In this document: piece by piece, positions 22,172-34,080 of the stretch
Layout: the number at the start of each line of letters is the position of its first letter
Numbering within the stretch: position 1 is the first letter of the stretch
Source of the DNA: Riptortus pedestris
Taxonomy: Eukaryota > Arthropoda > Insecta > Hemiptera > Alydidae
Assembly (NCBI GenBank): GCA_019009955.1
Contig: CM032233.1
Coordinates: 120,375,501-120,439,500, forward strand
DNA length: 64,000 nucleotides
Direction: 5' to 3'
Translations under genes and position numbers: made by a program
Notes under the pieces: model-generated
What the model saw: only the letters and a program-made list of their open reading frames with translations
Database searches by the model: none
What the model was told of the DNA's origin: nothing

Positions 22172-22185
22172 AATGAATATACAAT

Positions 22186-22530
22186 ATTGGCTATTGAACG
22201 AACGAACTTTGTTCTCCAAAGTTTTATAAGAAAATTAACTTCTCAGAGATTATCTGATCTTCTTTTACTATGTCATTATTATTAATTTCATTACATTTAT
22301 TTTACCTTAATTATTTATTTATTTTAGTTATCCTATTATTTCATTTAGTGGATTTTGTGTTGCCAATAAATTATTTCATTTCTTCTAGATATTTCCTCCA
22401 ACAATTTCCTTTAAACATAGCAGTCCAAGCCTTCGATTTAATTTAATATTATTATTGTGTCTTTTATAAATATCATATGTTTGTAATTATTTTCAGTTTG
22501 AAATACAGCGTGGTATTGAACTGTAGCTTA
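22186..22530. other. AT-rich flank of the satellite
   Basis: No ORF. TTATTTATTTATTTT-type low-complexity words. Nothing recognisable. Confidence 0.45.
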
Positions 22531-23315
22531 AAATTGGTTACTGATACAATTTTAGCAAATAGTGACTATCAAACGAGATAAAATTGGTTACTGATACAAT
22601 TTTAGCAAATAGTGACTATCAAACGAGATAAAATTGGTTACTGATACGATTTTAGCAAATAGTGACTATCAAACGAGATAAAATTGGTTACTGATACAAT
22701 TTTAGCAAATAGTGACTATCAAACGAGATAAAATTGGTTACTGATACAGTTTTAGCAAATAGTGACTATCAAACGAGATAAAATTGGTTACTGATACAGT
22801 TTTAGCAAATAGTGACTATCAAACGAGATAAAATTGGTTACTGATACAGTTTTAGCAAATAGTGACTATCAAACGAGATAAAATTGGTTACTGATACAAT
22901 TTTAGCAAATAGTGACTATCAAACGAGATAAAATTGGTTACTGATACAATTTTAGCAAATAGTGACTATCAAACGAGATAAAATTGGTTACTGATACAAT
23001 TTTAGCAAATAGTGACTATCAAACGAGATAAAATTGGTTACTGATACAATTTTAGCAAATAGTGACTATCAAACGAGATAAAATTGGTTACTGATACAAT
23101 TTTAGCAAATAGTGACTATCAAACGAGATAAAATTGGTTACTGATACAATTTTAGCAAATAGTGACTATCAAACGAGATAAAATTGGTTACTGATACAGT
23201 TTTAGCAAATAGTGACTATCAAACGAGATAAAATTGGTTACTGATACAATTTTAGCAAATAGTGACTATCAAACGAGATAAAATTGGTTACTGATACGAT
23301 TTTATCAGATAGTGA
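22531..23315. repeat. 50-bp tandem satellite, 15 full copies plus a partial
   Basis: The unit is AAATTGGTTACTGATACAAT, then TTTAGCAAATAGTGACTATC, then AAACGAGATA (exactly 50 bp). Fifteen copies run without indels from 22531 to 23280. A sixteenth (23281-23315) diverges after CTGATACGATTTTATCAG. Nearly all variation sits in one dinucleotide: CAAT in most copies, CAGT in copies 5-7 and 14, CGAT in copies 3 and 16. The low divergence means recent expansion or ongoing homogenisation. Confidence 0.97.
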
Positions 23316-23499
23316 ACAACAGTTACGTATGTATAAAGAAATATAGGAATAGAAAAAAAAACAATATGAGGAAGGTTTACGGAAGTGATGTACTAGTGCA
23401 AATAACTTTCTCTTTTCCTTGCCTCAGAAGAAGGGGGGGCGACCACTAACCGTTTTGTAACGAAATTTGATTACTGGCCTAATTGTCATTATTAAAACC
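23316..23499. other. Short unassigned stretch
   Basis: No ORF or recognised repeat. It holds a G-run (23434-23440) of HINE type without other support. Confidence 0.4.
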
Positions 23500-23612
23500 T
23501 TAGGGGAAATCAGTTATTGGGGTTACGCAAGGCACGATTTTCGAAAAATTTCTGCGAAGTCCCATCGATCCTAAGTAGGGAAACGAAATGATGGCTGTAC
23601 AAAATTATAACT
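23500..23612 (+). mobile_element. HINE family, 5'-end fragment, diverged
   Basis: CTTAGGGGAAATCAGTTATTGGGGTTACGC, GCACGATTTTCGAAAAATTTC, CCATCGATCCTA and GGCTGTACAAAATTATA follow the HINE 5' module in order with substitutions. It stops at the microsatellite point without a (TA)n. Confidence 0.72.
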
Positions 23613-24189
23613 TCCCGAGCCACCACCCCTAAAATCTTCAATTATTTTAATACAAGGCTGAGACTTCGTGTGCCATAATTGTGACCCCTGAAAAATATTT
23701 TCAGTCCACATTCAACCTCCTAACCTTCTCCAGTATTTCTCCAGCGACCATAACTTTGAAATTTCCAATGGAATACCCTATTTTTTAAGATGAGTTCTTC
23801 TAGAAAATCAAATTCTACCGTACCGTAAAATGCACAAATCTTTATTTCAGAAACGGCACTTTTTACTGAAAAATGCTGCGATATAAAAGTTTTAGCCAAC
23901 AAAAATATTTGTAAAAACAAGCCTACGGGAAAAGTAATGGGGTCTGAAATAAAAAAAATATTTAAAACGAAATAACACAAAAGTATAAATAAATAACAAT
24001 AAAACGTTCTTAGGATTAAGTTATTTTAAACTAATTGAGTAGTAATTACATTTAAAAGGAATACAATTTTCCACCTACATAGTTTCATGTAAAAAAAAAC
24101 GGCATCTTCCAGGAAAGAATTATAGGTCCACATATTATTTATTAAACATTAACAGACATAAAATCTATAATCTATGAAATTGGACCTGG
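23613..24189. other. No gene recognised
   Basis: AT-rich sequence with an 86-codon minus frame (23980-23720) of low-complexity composition that resembles nothing known. Some words echo the HINE core, too weakly to annotate. Confidence 0.4.
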
Positions 24190-25475
24190 AATAGAGGGGG
24201 GGATCAAAAATTCAAAAATAGCTCCTTTATAATGAGTCAGATCGCAAAATGTTTGAGAACCAAACTTCTTAACACGTTGATTGCAGAGATATTCAACAAC
24301 ATTTTTCAGTGTGGTGGAAACTTTTTTTTTGTTAATTAGTTTCGTTTTACTTTACTTTAACTGTATATTATAAAATGTATCATATTTTAATTGTTTTCCG
24401 CCAAAAAACCGCTGAACGACACATTGTCGTCAACCGCACCGGGAAAGCACCATACTCCCTAGCCGTAGTCTAATAATGTAATTCACTAGTGTAAACATTA
24501 TTTTTATGATTCTTTATTTATTTTTATGATGACTGATTAATTGTTTAAATTTAACGAGTGCATAGAAGATATAATTGTATTTTTCAAGTTATAAAAAAAA
24601 AGTTCCATCAAAACGCATTTCAACCTTTTTTTGCTACCTGAAGTGAAAGTTCTTGAAATAAAATAACGGGTCTAATAAACCCACTAACAATAGCTAACGG
24701 TGTTGAACACCTTTTCATTATGAAATGCCAACATCCTCATGAACGTAAAATATTTTAAAATAAAGTCAAACTCTCATTATATTATTATTATTATTATTAT
24801 ATTTTTACGTAGAAAACCGTAAAATTAAACAATAAAGACATCACTGATTGATGAATTATTATCCAGTAATTTATAATTGATTTTTTATTTATATTTCGTA
24901 AAATATAAAACAATTTGGAATTATTAATTCGGGTTTGAAATAATATTCTTGTTTTAATTCATTTAGCTTTTTAAATATATATTTATCATTAGCAATTATT
25001 ATTAACGATAACTTTAAAAAAAATAATCATTCAAATTTACCTTTTTGTAAACACAAAACCAAAACAATTAAAAAAAAACAGGAATCTTGGGAGAAGAATT
25101 CCTCAAGACCTCTTTACGTGCTAGAGTAAATAAATAGTAGAATCTGGAGCAATCCCCACCCATTTAACTTTGTCTTATGACCTGACGACAACGTGTCGGG
25201 GCCCGCACCTGGGAACAACTCACGAAACCGACAACGTGTCGTCAGCCGCAGTCAAAGTGTTAAAGTATTGGTGGTCTACAATAGTTGTTCTAGGTATTTT
25301 TTAATAGCTCAATAATTATGGGAGTTATTCAATCTTTCTTGTTTTCAGGCCTTATACTCATCGGTTTTCCCCATAGAAATAGAGTATGTGGTGATGTGAG
25401 ATCAAAATTGTGCTATGCCTGCACTTGGGAAATCTGTTTAGTTTAGACAGCCCCCGCGTGATGGACTTATTATTA
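24190..25475 (+). mobile_element. HINE-related repeat split by a piggyBac MITE
   Basis: Left part 24190-24272 has GGGGGGGATCAAAAATTC and TATAATGAGTCAGATCGCAAA; right part 25260-25475 resumes AGTATTGGTGGTCTACAATAG. Joined at one TTAA, the two align without gap over 44 bp with the related repeat at 2745-2790 (AGAACCAACC..CTACAATTGTTGTTC). The 3' end is GGGAAATCTGTTTAGTTTAG..CAGCCCCCGCG..GGACTT near 25430-25468. Confidence 0.78.
24273..25259. mobile_element. piggyBac-type MITE (PB-3) at a TTAA target
   Basis: TTAA flanks at 24269-24272 and 25260-25263. The ends are CACGTTGATTGCAG (left) and CACTTTGACTGCGG (right, reverse-complemented), imperfect TIRs. Both ends have subterminal palindromic words, ACGACA-CAT-TGTCGT (about 24417-24431) and CGACAACGTGTCG (about 25229-25241), each with a CCGCACCGGGAA-type block near it. 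It is 987 bp with no coding capacity. Confidence 0.8.
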
Positions 25476-25489
25476 CTCTCTTTTTTTTT

Positions 25490-25575
25490 TTTTTTTTTTT
25501 TTTTATTAACATCCACTTTTTCAACTAAGGCTAATCGGGATGGGTTATCTACAGGTTAACACCCTTTTCTACACT
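25490..25575 (-). repeat. SINE 3'-end fragment after poly(T)
   Basis: TTATTAACATCCACTTTTTCAAC, CTAATCGGGATGGGTTATCTACAGG and ACCCTTTTCTA are the reversed distal end of the SINE family. It is 5'-truncated and preceded by a T run on the plus strand. Confidence 0.72.
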
Positions 25576-25891
25576 TATTATTCCTGGCGGAGTTATTCCA
25601 GTTGAATGATGGTAACATTAGTCAACTAAAAATACCGTAAAGGGCGCCATGTCTAAGGGTTAGGGTTTAAAGGTCATGACTAGGTTTAGGCACAATGTTA
25701 TTTTAGAAACGCCACAACCGAGTTGAGGTGAGAGTTCTTTGTTTTGCTTAGTACGAGATGGCCCGATGGAAGAGGTCGAATAATACAAAGACTTCTGTTT
25801 TGACTGTTGACGGAAACTTTTGAAGAACAAAAGTCACAACTAGACATTGCCACGGGGTATTTCTTAGCCATCTACTCCAACACTTACAATT
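25576..25891. other. No gene recognised
   Basis: About 315 bp without ORF or repeat match. Two TTAGGG-like words near 25655 are isolated and not a telomeric array. Confidence 0.45.
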
Positions 25892-25988
25892 TTAGCAGAT
25901 TTTCCTTCAGAGATTCTCGAAACATTTCTTCAAATGCCCATCGATCATCGATCCTACGCAGATGACGAAAATTGTGTCCGTTCAAAAC

Positions 25989-26191
<203 letters not shown>

Positions 26192-26194
26192 TTT

Positions 26195-26519
26195 TTGAAT
26201 GTGCATATTTGGCGAAAAACCAATAGGAAACGAAATATCGCTATTTTTAATTTCAGGCCTCCCTTAAAACCTCCACTCCTGTTCGTCTCAGAGAATATTA
26301 ATATAGCCTAAAATCTAAGTTGGGTTAGTAGTAATATGCATACCAAGTTTCATAAAATTCGGTTCAGGCGTTTATGCGTGAAAAGGTAACAAACAAACCA
26401 ATAAACAAACAAACAAACAGACACGAAAGAAACAAAATGCAGTTATGGTGTCTATGACATGTGAAACGAAAAGTTATCGTGAAATTTCGCGAAAAAATCA
26501 ATGTACAGACAGAGTTTAC

Positions 26520-26525
<6 letters not shown>
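26195..26525 (-). mobile_element. Helitron family fragment, 5' region
   Basis: Plus-strand order is GAAAAACCAATAGGAAACG, TTTCAGGCCTCCCTTAAAACC, CTCCTGTTCGTCTCAGAG, AATATTAATATAGCC, CATAAAATTCGGTTCAGGC, AACAAACAAACAAACAGAC, ACATGTGAAACGAAAAGTTA and TACAATTTTATATA: the reversed 5' part of the family. It preserves the AATATTAATATAGCC site where PB-1 is inserted in the copy at 57.2 kb. Confidence 0.82.
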
Positions 26526-26597
<72 letters not shown>

Positions 26598-26841
26598 CTG
26601 TTACCACTCTAGCTCTCGCAATTTCGGTTAAATCGTAACCATTAATCGTTTGATTAGTTCAAGTTCGTTAATGGCTGAAATCCGAACATGGGAGTGGGGT
26701 ATAGAGGGGACGAATTTTGACAATTTTTAATATTGCCGTTATTATACGACGGATCGAAAAATTGTATAGAACCAATCTTTTTGAAAATGTTCTATATTCT
26801 ATACACGTTGTTATGTACGTATTTTCACTATTTTGATTATT

Positions 26842-27099
26842 TTTTTTTTTCCTGAGACACAGCTACTAGAAAGAAAGACTATCCTAAGAGGCCTAAACTA
26901 CCCTTACAACTAGCTAACCTAAAACTAAATCTAAACTAACCTATGATAGGAAAGATAAGTGCTTCTGGGCACCAGGTTTGCACTGAGAGGCTCCTTTCTC
27001 TATATCAGGGATATATTTTAAGGAGGGGATGAGGAGAGGGTGTAGGTTTGTTTGTCTTTTATTTTTGAGAACATTGAGGGTAGCTGGTATACCCCCCTC
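26842..27099 (-). mobile_element. 5'-truncated poly(A) retrocopy with 9-bp duplication
   Basis: It is flanked by TTGATTATT at 26833-26841 and 27100-27108. On the minus strand it begins with an open frame (LNVLKNKRQTNLHPLLIPSL..CKPGAQKHLSFLS, stop near 26941), continues through about 90 bp of untranslated-like sequence, and ends in a run of nine A. This is the form of a 5'-truncated LINE or a processed mRNA copy made by target-primed reverse transcription. I do not recognise the peptide, so the source is unknown. Confidence 0.68.
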
Positions 27100-27330
27100 T
27101 TGATTATTAACGAGATATTTGCACTTTATAGTTTTTGTCATTCATAACCCCCCCCCCCCTCCTATTCATGTCATATTAACAAAAAGCTGTTATATTACGA
27201 AGCACATTATTCGAAACATAAATACCAAATACTCATTGAACTTTTACTTTTTCAGATAAATGCAAATAACCATACATGGGAATCTACTTAGTTTACGCAG
27301 CCCCGGCTTGACGGACTATTTTTTTTTAAT

Positions 27331-27970
27331 TGACGAATTGTCACTATGGCTCACCTGTTAACAGTCAGTTTTTGGAAATATTTTTAAATGTATAACTAAT
27401 AATTGGTATTGATTTACTGATAATTTATTCTGTCCCTAGTTTATTATTTGCTTGACATTGGCAAAGAAAATAAATTACTTCCAAAATATTAGAGAAACAA
27501 CTTAATACTGTTTTCCAAGCCCAAGTTGCATTGCGTAAGCGTAATGCCCTACGATTATCGACGTCTGAAATATACTACAACGTTAAAATAAGTATATACT
27601 ACGTTTTGCACTATACATTATTGGTTTAAAATAAATAAGCTTAAGCAAGTGTGTAAAAAGTATAGTAATATAAACTTAATCTCTGCTCCACTGTAATATA
27701 TTTTACACAATTTAGAAGGGAGAGAGAGACGTTGGCTATGCAAAGAATGTTAGGAATGTTTTCTATAGGAATTACATATTGGACGTTCGGTCTAAAAGTG
27801 CTTTGAGTTTTCTGGAGTAAAAAAAAAAACATTAATATAATTTAAGTTTGTCACTTTATGTATTTTTTTGAATAGGCGTAAGAATTCTATACATCCACTA
27901 TGATACGAAAGAAGTATCTATGTTCTAAGGTAAAGGACACCTTCCCGTCCATATATTATCTTTGTAGGTT
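27331..27970. other. No gene recognised
   Basis: AT-rich sequence; 63-codon minus frame at 27832-27641 has no recognisable domain. Confidence 0.45.
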
Positions 27971-28092
27971 TTAGCAGATTTCCCCTAAGGGAAATCAGCT
28001 ATGGAGGTCGTACACATGACGCGATTTTCGAAAAATGTCTTCAAATGTCCTTCAATCCCACCTAGAAGATGACGAAAATGAGGTCCGTACAA

Positions 28093-28141
<49 letters not shown>

Positions 28142-28357
28142 AATATAGGTATATATAGAAGTATACTGTTAGACGCTCTAATTAAATATTTTTGGTAACG
28201 CCGTAATTTGTGTTTTGTATTCTGTTATACCGAAAAATCAATATTTACTGGCGTTTAAGTGCAAAAGAAAAGAATCTAGTTCGTTTAAGGCGTGAAGTTA
28301 AATTCGGAGTGGGGGGGGGTTAAGAGGGAGGGATTTTCGAAAATTCGAAATATCTCC

Positions 28358-28405
<48 letters not shown>

Positions 28406-29072
28406 CTATATAGAAATATACTATACTATATATATAAAACTTGTATAAAAGCAATCTTATTGCAAATTTAATTTACTATAAATATTGTTATATAAATTTA
28501 TTCTCTATCTTCAATATTTGCATTTTTATTAAGTGTGTGGGGATAACGGACGAGATGAGATCGGATATTGTCGATTCTATTCATGTGATTCCGCAGCGAA
28601 CTAGTTCGGGCGTTTCCGTAACTGTTGGGCTCACATGAAATTGGTTTAGAGACTTCTATTTTGAGAGATATATGCAAATACGTTCTGTTGAAATCCCACC
28701 TCTCCTTTAGTTCTTGAACTACTAAAATTTGAGTGATTGCGCTAAAAATTATTCTGATTCATTATAAATTGCAGTACTAGATATAGTAAATAGTTTGCAA
28801 TAACGTTAATATGTCATATTCGGATATATTTCAATAATTGTTTTTCTTTCCGGTGATGATTACTTTTATCTATCTGTTCAGCTCCGAGTGGTTGCCAGAC
28901 CTATTTGTTTACTATTCAGAAGCCGTTTCCGTTGGGAGCTTATTAAAATTAACTGAAAGATTTCTCATTACCGTTTGTATTTAATCGCGGTGGTCGTAAG
29001 TGTTACTAGTATGCAGATTTCTCTATTATAAAATTTCAAGTGGAAAATCGGCTTAGATTACGCAGCTCCTGT
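27971..29072 (+). mobile_element. HINE family, long form with two (TA)n arrays
   Basis: It starts TTAGCAGATTTCCCCTAAGGG, with (TA)n at 28098-28138. A diverged block with AATATTTTTGGTAACG replaces the usual post-cassette sequence. The G-run is at 28310-28319. A second (TA)n array (28360-28403) interrupts the core inside TATCTCCG. The long extension follows, and the 3' end GGAAAATCGGCTTAG..TACGCAGCTCCTG is degraded. Confidence 0.8.
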
Positions 29073-29755
29073 TCTATTTTCTTTCTTTTTTTATTAAATT
29101 ACCAGATAATATTATTGTATTATGGACTTTTGTATCCTCTAAGACTAGTATAAGATTGTTGCTCTAAAATACAAATTTATTTATTTATTATTATACCAGC
29201 ATTATCTGGTTTTATATTTTTTCCAATACCCCTTTAAATACTACACTGAATACCCCTGGACCTCTGTGACGTGCATCTAATTCAAGAAGTACTATAAGTA
29301 CTCCGGTTTTAGCTATTATGTATTATTTCAAGTTAATCAAATCAGCTAATTATTTTGCGATGGACAATGAATAAACTCGCCTTGAAGACTCAAAAATATT
29401 CACAAGTAGAAATCTACTAAATATACAATTTCTACTTAATATCAAAGAATACTCGTATACGATTTTGTAGTAACTATAATTTGTGGTATTATATTGAATT
29501 CATAAGCTGAAAAAATTGAATCACTGAGGACTGTGACTAAAGAAGACTAAATACTTGGTCATTCGTATCACTCAGTTCTGTTACAATCACCAAAGCTTAT
29601 AAGCTATTGAAATATACTAATCCATATTTTTTTTAAAACCCGATCAAGGGATACGATTGGCGTACATTCCCGATTCACACCAATTTTATAAATTCATTTC
29701 TGTCTTTTACATGCATAAACCTACTAAAAAACTAGGGAATCACTAACCTAATTAA
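29073..29755. other. No gene recognised
   Basis: AT-rich sequence without ORF or repeat ends. AGTAGAAATCTACTAAATATAC is a short local near-palindrome. Confidence 0.45.
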
Positions 29756-29756
29756 A

Positions 29757-30415
29757 ACTCCCGTCCCGACGGGAAGCATCAGAAATGTAAACGATCAGGT
29801 CTCCTAACCTCTTACAGGAAAGAAAAACAATTACTGAAATATAACATATTAATTTCATTGAAAGCTATTTACTACATAAAGCACTGTAATTTATAATGAA
29901 TCAGAATAATGTTTTTTTCGATCAATCAAATTTTAGTGATCCAAGAGCTAAAGACGGGGAGGAGGATCACCAGAACATATTTGCATATACCTCGTGTAAT
30001 AAAGTTCTCTTGAAAAACATATTTAGTATTTAAGCTTCGAATAATGTGGTTAATGATATAAAAGAGTATTGTTTATGTAACATGAGCAGAATTGTGGGTT
30101 TGCTGAAGGCTGAAAACTTAAAAATACAAATATCTAGGTTAATATTCAAGATAGAGAATAAATGTATATTTTAATATTTATAGTTCATTTAATTTGCAAT
30201 AAGATAGGTTATATACATTTTTTCGATCCGACGTAGTAAGGGAGATATTTGGAATTTTCAAAAATCCCCCCTCTAATCCCACTGGTCCGGGATCACCTCC
30301 CTTGGTTCGATTTCAGCCGTTAACAAACTTGGTAGGATCGATGGACATTTGAAAAAATTTTCGAAAATCGCGTCATGAGTACTACCTCAATAGCTGATTA
30401 CCCTTATCTGCAAAA
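29757..30415 (-). mobile_element. HINE family, long form lacking its 3' tip and cassette
   Basis: It runs from the extension (GACGGGAAGCATCAGAAATG, TAATTTATAATGAATCAGAA) through the core and GTCCGGGATCACC to GCCGTTAACAAACTTG. That is joined directly to GGTAGGATCGATGGACATTTG and the 5' end. The microsatellite and its flanks have been deleted. The terminal TTAGCAG is lost at GATTACCCTTAT. Confidence 0.78.
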
Positions 30416-30992
30416 CTATAGGCTTTATTTAAGTTAATTGATGTATTTATACATTATTAGTAATGTGTTAACACTGTACTCAATTCGTAAAATAAAGGCT
30501 TGAAATAAAGAGGGTGATAAAATGAGTGAAAGATGTATAGGCTGGATTACTAAAAGGACCTTCGAGGGATAACGCTCCCTTCAAAAAAGAAACCAAATTC
30601 AGAGTTATATCTGTATTTATATATATTTTTTTTTTTTTGAGAGCACAAAAGGCAACCTTTTGGTATAGAGTCTCCCCCCCCCCCCCATCAATAGGCCTTT
30701 TGCGACTACATTTTCTTTTCGTCCATGGGATTTGATGCTTTGATAGAGAGAGGGACAGAGCTAGAAGCTGGATATAGCCAGAAAGGAGTTAGTGGGGCTG
30801 TAACTGACACGCTCCGTCAAAAGATATTTTCAACAGACTGTCAAGAGGAGTGTAATGTTAGTCCTAGGACGTGTTTCGCCTTCCCCATTCTAGCCCTGAA
30901 AATATGCTAGCATCATCTCTTGTTTTCGGAGAGCTCTCTTACTTAGCCATTACTTAAAGTTTTGCTGACTAAGGAAAGTCCATTTCGTCAAG
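30416..30992. other. Unassigned; 61-codon frame
   Basis: Frame 30725-30910 starts MGFDALIERGTELEAGYSQ and is compositionally ordinary, and the DNA is less AT-rich than its surroundings. I do not recognise it. It could be a small exon-like relic. A C-run (30674-30686) adjoins. Confidence 0.35.
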
Positions 30993-32006
30993 AAAAAAGT
31001 CCGTCACTCATGGGCTGCGTAAACTAACCACATTTCCCACGTGTGTCTCGTATTTGCATTTATCTCAAAAAGTAAAAGGTCAATGAGAACAATATTTGGT
31101 ATTTGTTCTTCAAATAATCTGCTTCATAATATCACGGCAGGTCATTGAAGGCTGAAAACTATATAATGCAAATACCTCTGTTAATAAATGACAAAGTGAA
31201 AATACGTACATCTGATATCACCACATATTCTCTATTTATATGTAAAAATTCGATGAGTAGAAGGGGGGGAGGGACTGACAATAAGAAAGTACGAATAGCT
31301 CTCTTAATACTTGAGTAACCAAAAACTGCAGAGAACAACAATTGTAGAAAATCTAGAAGTTTAACAAGATTGGTTCTGTAACATTTTATGGTACGACTCA
31401 TAATGTCGAAGACATTTTGAATTTTCTAATTCACCCCACCCTGAACTACTATTCCTGCTCCGATTTCAGCCAATAACAAATATGATCTTTGTTATTGACT
31501 GAAACGGCTAAATATCGAGTATTTCATAGATCAAATAAACAATTTAGAGTAAAACACGAAAAATCTTAATTCATGACATCACCACATGACGTTTTTGTAT
31601 GTCTCACAAAGTAACAGTTAAATGAAAACCATATTTGGTATTTAACCTTGGATGGTTCATGATTGGATTGAGATGGTTCATGATATAACACCTTATAGTA
31701 AATATGACAAGAATAAGAGTGAGGGTTTATGATGGTCAAACATTAAAAAAATAGAAATATCTCGATTAATATTCAATATAGAGAAAACATATAACATACC
31801 ATATAACAACATTTATAGAACATTATATTTGAAATAAGATTGATCTTACACAATGTTTTGATCTGTCACATAATAACGGAGATATTTCGAATATTCGAAT
31901 AACGACCAATTTTAGCCATTACCGACCTTCATCTTCATTTTTACATAAAACGTTATGATATCGAGTTTGATAAAGATCAGACAAAAATTGCGAAGCTAGT
32001 GTGTAA

Positions 32007-32010
<4 letters not shown>
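30993..32010 (-). mobile_element. HINE family, long form with duplicated extension
   Basis: 3' end: AAAAAAGTCCGTCACTCATGGGCTGCG. Extension words (CTCGTATTTGCATTTATCTC, CAATGAGAACAATATTTGG) occur near 31045-31100 and again, diverged, at 31590-31650, so part of the element is tandemly duplicated. It reaches AAAAATTGCGAAGCTAGTGTG before the (TA)n at 32009-32078. The 5' module is missing and a Helitron follows. Confidence 0.78.
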
Positions 32011-32061
<51 letters not shown>

Positions 32062-32079
32062 ATTTATATATATATATAT

Positions 32080-33859
32080 AAAATTGTAACCTCTGTCTGT
32101 ACATTGATTTTTTTCGCGAAATTTCACGATAACTTTTCGTTTCACATGTCATAGACACCATAACTGCATTTTGTTTCTTTGGTGTCTGTTTGTTTGTTTG
32201 TTTCTTTGTTTATTTGTTTGTTTGTTTGTTACCTTTTCACGCATAAACGGCTAAACCGAATTTTATGAAACTTGGTATGTATATTACTACTAGCCCAACT
32301 TAGACTTTAGGCTATATTATTATTCTCTAAGACAAACAGGAGTGGGGGTTATAAGGGAGGCCTGAAATTAAAAATAGCGATATTTCGTTTCCTATTGGTT
32401 TTTAGGAAAATATGAACATAACAAAAGTTATTTATTTTGTTATTTAGAGTAACTTTTGTTTATACACTTTCGCCGTATACCGAAGTATAAATGAGTTATA
32501 CGCTAAAAATTATAACGGGAGTCAACAATTTTATTTGGCACAAAACACTCAACCGAACTAAGTAAAACTCGGTATATCTATTAGCACTACCGCTTTCATT
32601 ATAATGAGCCATACCAACATTTCTAGGGACGGGCAGGAGTGGGGGTTATAAGGGAAGCCAGAAATTAAAAATAGCGATATTTCGTTTCCTATTGGTTTTT
32701 CGGTAAATATGAACATAACAAAAGTTGTTTACTTTGTTATTTAGAGTAACATTTGTTATATACACTTTTTTCGTATACCGAATAATAAACGAGATATACG
32801 CTAACATCTATAGCGGAAGTGAACAATTTTATTTGGGACAATAGACCCAACCGAAATAAATAAAACTCGGTATGTGTATTAGCACTAACGCATTCATTAT
32901 AACAAACCATATCAACATTTCTAGGCACGGGCAGGAGTGGGGGTTATAAGGAATGCCTGAAATTAATAATAGCGGTATTTCGTTTCCTATTGGTTTCTCG
33001 GCAATTATGAACATGACGATAAACAAGAACATTTCAATTGTATGAAGCATTTTAAAAACAAGTAGCTGTTTCATGAGGAGCAAAGTATATTACCCCCCCC
33101 CTTACTCTGTCTTTCACTGGAACATTAATTAATCGGAAGTAAGTAATTTCATCCTTTAATGTGTTTAAAACATCAATTAATTCACAAAAAACGAAAGTAT
33201 TTAAACATACATAATTAGAATTGAAAATAGAATCTGAATATAAGGCAATGTTAGCGGAATTGAGAGTTAGCCGTTAGTCATGTTCTGTTGGTTAACCTGG
33301 AGCGTCAGGGACGGGTGGGGAGACCTGCCTGTAATCTAGAACCTTTCTCACTCCCTCTTTCTTTCCTCAGTTGTTTTACACACTTTTTTCGTATACCGTA
33401 TTATAAACGAGATATACGCTAAAACCTATAGCGGAAGTGAACAATTTTATTTGGGACAAAAGACCCAGCCGAAATAAATAAAACTCGGTTTGTGTATTAG
33501 CACTAACTCTTTCCTTATAACAAGCCATACTAACATTTCTAGGGACGGGCAGGAGTGGGGGTTATAAGGGAGGCCTGAAATTAATAATGGTGATATTTCG
33601 TTTCACCACAATATTTTGTGCTTAATAACTGAGATCTATGCATAATGCACAGGAGACGGGAAATATGACAATTTGGAGGACAGTGAAGACTTACATAAAA
33701 AATTAATTTTATTATTAACAAATGCCAACAACGGGTGTTAATCCTAAATAGTGGGACGGGTAAAGGTGAAAATATTGTGCAAACTAAAGCCTTGCCAAAA
33801 AAATACCATCACCATTCAGCTTCAAATGAATTCCCGAGCGAAGCCGGGTATCTGAGCTA

Positions 33860-33861
<2 letters not shown>
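32080..33861 (+). mobile_element. Helitron family, longest uninterrupted-end copy
   Basis: It starts after (TA)n with AAAATTGTAACCTCTGTCTG, then TTTCACATGTCATAGACACC, GTTTGTTTG runs and GCATAAACGGCTAAACCG. Tandem modules of about 298 bp follow (TTATTTAGAGTAAC at about 32443 and 32741). An unrelated 350-bp block lies at about 33020-33370, then another module. The 3' end is CCCGAGCGAAGCCGGG, TATCTGAG, CTAG (33857-33860), with T following. Hairpin plus CTAG with a 3' T is the canonical Helitron terminus. No Rep/helicase coding, so it is non-autonomous. Confidence 0.85.
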
Positions 33862-33929
<68 letters not shown>

Positions 33930-33944
33930 ATAAATATATGTATA

Positions 33945-34080
33945 TAGACACACACACAGTTTTGAACGGACCTAGTTTTCGTAATCTCCTGAGTAGGATC
34001 GATGGACATTTGAGGTATTTGTTTTTAATATCGCATCATAAGTACGACCTCAATAGGTAAAATCTGCTGGTTTGGAATAA
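33945..34080 (-). mobile_element. HINE family, 5'-end fragment
   Basis: Minus strand: AGCAGATTTTACC..TATTGAGGTCGTACTTATG, GATCCTACTCAGGAGATTACG, CTAGGTCCGTTCAAAACTGTG. It adjoins a (CA)/(TA) tract at the cassette position. Only the 5' module is left, abutting the Helitron 3' end through the shared microsatellite. Confidence 0.78.

Noticed and set aside
22531..23315. CRISPR-like regular repeat array
   Set aside because: The repeats are contiguous 50-bp units without unique spacers, in a eukaryotic context; it is a tandem satellite.
25650..25670. Telomeric TTAGGG repeats
   Set aside because: Only about two imperfect units are present.
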